From Gracilibacillus alcaliphilus (GTDB lineage: Bacteria > Bacillota > Bacilli > Bacillales > Amphibacillaceae): DNA of 64,000 nt. How positions within the stretch are numbered: the first letter of the stretch is position 1; the number at the start of each line of letters is the position of its first letter. The stretch is from assembly GCF_016909015.1 (NCBI RefSeq), contig NZ_JAFBFA010000026.1:1-64000 (forward strand), in the 5' to 3' direction. The translations under genes were made by a program, and so were the position numbers. This document shows, piece by piece, positions 62,042-64,000 of the stretch. The notes below the pieces were generated by a model. That model was not told where the DNA came from and did not search any database. It saw only the letters and a list, made by a program, of their open reading frames with translations.

Positions 62042-64000
62042 AAGATCACCCCAGTCTTCCTTGCATTTACTCTGATATAGTCATGTAATTGTTTAGCGAT
62101 ATCTTTAATATCCTGATCATTTCTCACATTAAATACTGCACCGTTAAATAATCCCTCAAAATTTACTGTAGATACCGGTTGGTTTAAATCATTGATAACT
62201 CGATTAGCCTCACCGGGCGATCTAGCACCAGTCGCATAACCAGGTATTTGTATATTGTTTAATGCACGGACAATCTTCTTGCTCTCATCATGTGTAAAGA
62301 CTTCATATCCTCGTGGTCTATCATAGAGACCAAAGTTAAGCATTTCCCACCTGTTGCCCATACGACCAAGTTCCCATCCTTCTTCACCAGCTAAGAAGTT
62401 ACCGCCTTTATGGCCTCCGGGTGGGGTACCATCTGCATACCCTATACCGGCAAGTGCACCACCTATTCCACCAGCAACCGATACATTCACTCTCTTGGTT
62501 ACAGGCCGAGATAAATCTCTATCTAATTTTCCAGTACTAGGAGTTTGATTTACACTAAGATTTTTATCTATATTTTTCCCTAGGACACTGTTTAATCTGT
62601 CTCCTGCACTTCTAGTCTCGTTTATTAAACCCAGATGAGCTTGAGCGCCTCGATTTCTAGTTGAATAAACATCTTTAGAAGCAAGACTATTAACTTGTTG
62701 CAATTCTCCTCTTGCGCCCTGTAGTTTACTAATTTGATCATCAATTTCATTTACCTGATTGCGATATCCATCTGTATTTCTTTCAATTACATCCGTGTTT
62801 TCTTTTAATCTTCTTTTATTGGTCATTAACTTAGCTATTTCGTCATCAATCTTGTTAATACCCTCGCCTCGCTCAGCATTTAAATCAACCTGAGATAAGA
62901 TGATGGCTTCATATTCATATGAAAGATCATTAAACGCATTGATTTCATCTTCAGTTTTCTTTAGAGAATCATTCTTTTTTCCAATTTGTTTATCGATTCT
63001 GTCAATTTGTTGGTCATGTTTTTCGCGAACAGAATCAAGAACCAATTTTTCATCCTCTAATTGAACAAGTTTTTCAGATAATTTGATAGATTCTTCGCCA
63101 GTCGCATTATTAATCTTATTTCTTAGTTCTAAGATCTCTGAATCTTTATCTTTTATTTCTGAAGTGACACTAGACATATCAGTAATAGCGGAAGATCGAT
63201 TGTTTTCTAGTTCTTTTATTTCTCTCTGGATCGACCATTGATCTTCTAGGTTCTTTTTATGATCATTCAACCGATCAGTAATTTCCACATAAGTGTCATC
63301 TGCCAATCTTTGCTTTTCTGCTGAATTCAATTCTTTTACAGCCTCGAGCATGTTGATATATGCATTTCCTTGTTCAGAGATAGCTTGAACTTTACTAGGA
63401 GTTTTTTCAACAATTTGATCATTCAAGCCTAAAAACTCTGTCATCTCTTCATTTGTCATACCTGATTTTTCTAATAAATTCTCTTGTTCCTTGGATAATT
63501 TAGCAATGGCTTCTTCTGTTTTAGCATTTTCTAACTCAGACATAATATCCATGTACCGTAAGACTTCATCACTAGATAGCTTATTCTTATCTTTTAACTT
63601 TTCGTACTGCACAATTAAATCATCAAGTGTGTTGATTTCGTCGTGACGTGCCTTTATCGAATCTACAACATCAGCCGTATTCTCTTTTGATTGGTTATGA
63701 AGAAGATACAGAGTAGTTGTTAAAGCAGTAATACCTGCTATAGCCCAACCAACTGGTCCACTGACTCCCAGCAGGCCAATTCGTCCTATTAAACCAGCAC
63801 CACCGGCTTTTCCTAACATAGTAGCGAGAGAGCCACCAATCTTTAAAACGCCTCCAACTGCCGTTGTCAAACCACCAAGACCAACACTAACTGGTCCAAT
63901 CGCTGCTGCAAAAGCAATTAATTTTAAAATGTTTCGTTGCTGCTCCTCATCCATATCCGCGAAACTCTGAGCGCCTTCTTCAATTTTCTGAATTAAAGGT
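62038..64000 (-). CDS. Phage tail tape measure protein (C-terminal part, cut by window edge)
   Basis: At least 654 codons; the reading frame continues beyond position 64000, so the start is not in the window. A hydrophobic Gly/Ala-rich region (LIGRIGLLGVSGPVGWAIAG) and a shallow transmembrane-like stretch are followed by long coiled coils (about 80-430 of the visible part) and the tape-measure C-terminus with GGHKGGNFLAGEEGWELGR. It sets tail length and is ejected into the host. It overlaps dit by 4 bp. Confidence 0.9.
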   Translation of the reverse strand, partial: PLIQKIEEGAQSFADMDEEQQRNILKLIAFAAAIGPVSVGLGGLTTAVGGVLKIGGSLATMLGKAGGAGLIGRIGLLGVSGPVGWAIAGITALTTTLYLLHNQSKENTADVVDSIKARHDEINTLDDLIVQYEKLKDKNKLSSDEVLRYMDIMSELENAKTEEAIAKLSKEQENLLEKSGMTNEEMTEFLGLNDQIVEKTPSKVQAISEQGNAYINMLEAVKELNSAEKQRLADDTYVEITDRLNDHKKNLEDQWSIQREIKELENNRSSAITDMSSVTSEIKDKDSEILELRNKINNATGEESIKLSEKLVQLEDEKLVLDSVREKHDQQIDRIDKQIGKKNDSLKKTEDEINAFNDLSYEYEAIILSQVDLNAERGEGINKIDDEIAKLMTNKRRLKENTDVIERNTDGYRNQVNEIDDQISKLQGARGELQQVNSLASKDVYSTRNRGAQAHLGLINETRSAGDRLNSVLGKNIDKNLSVNQTPSTGKLDRDLSRPVTKRVNVSVAGGIGGALAGIGYADGTPPGGHKGGNFLAGEEGWELGRMGNRWEMLNFGLYDRPRGYEVFTHDESKKIVRALNNIQIPGYATGARSPGEANRVINDLNQPVSTVNFEGLFNGAVFNVRNDQDIKDIAKQLHDYIRVNARKTGVIF

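Overview
The window is a low-GC stretch of a spore-forming Bacillaceae chromosome (Bacillota). About 52 kb is conserved housekeeping core in the order known from Bacillus subtilis, almost all on the minus strand, and about 12 kb at the right end is a siphovirus-type prophage. spoVM, fapR, remA, prkC/prpC and the rpsP-ffh-ylxM-ftsY-smc-rnc order place it in Bacillaceae. Interspersed structured repeats and moderate AT richness would fit the Gracilibacillus/Oceanobacillus/Virgibacillus side, but genus cannot be fixed from this sequence alone.

Layout, left to right. 0.1-8.6 kb: khpA, rpsP, ffh, ylxM, ftsY, smc, then a DUF1128 gene on the opposite strand with a repeat-like spacer, then rnc. 8.7-12.5 kb: the fatty-acid/phospholipid operon fapR-plsX-fabD-fabG-acpP, with a clear FapR operator in front of fapR. 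12.5-17.6 kb: recG, fakA, asp23, and rpmB on the plus strand. 17.6-31.3 kb: spoVM (28 codons, GTG start), thiN, rpe, rsgA, prkC, prpC, rsmB, fmt, priA, coaBC, rpoZ, gmk, remA, yicC. The def gene usually found between priA and fmt is absent. 31.4-33.2 kb: rqcH (plus strand).

33.2-40.4 kb is accessory: two decayed genes (a beta-lactamase-family serine hydrolase and a HIT-family protein) flank a tRNA-Val(GAC). They are followed by a small DUF378 membrane protein, a Bcr/CflA-type MFS exporter and a heterodimeric ABC multidrug exporter. 40.4-50.9 kb: the complete pyrimidine operon pyrR-B-C-AA-AB-K-D-F-E, with two PyrR-type attenuators and no pyrP. A roughly 215-bp MITE-like element between pyrC and pyrB supplies the last seven codons of pyrB; a related copy lies between gmk and remA. 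51-52.4 kb: rluD and lspA, the latter with its own promoter.

From about 52.4-52.6 kb the sequence is prophage. It begins with an unknown gene behind a sigma-A promoter carrying a LexA (SOS) box, a small unknown gene, and a YheC/YheD-like ATP-grasp enzyme that looks like a moron gene. On the minus strand follow endolysin (M15 peptidase), SPP1-type holin, XhlA, a small protein, a Tal-like tail endopeptidase with two remarkable repeat zones, an alpha/beta-hydrolase-like protein, a NodB-type polysaccharide deacetylase tail protein, Dit, and a tape measure protein cut by the window edge. Transcription runs tape measure -> Dit -> deacetylase -> hydrolase -> Tal -> lysis. The two enzymatic proteins inserted between Dit and Tal and the metal-binding-like HxH needle suggest a baseplate that modifies a host surface polymer before penetration; this is inference.
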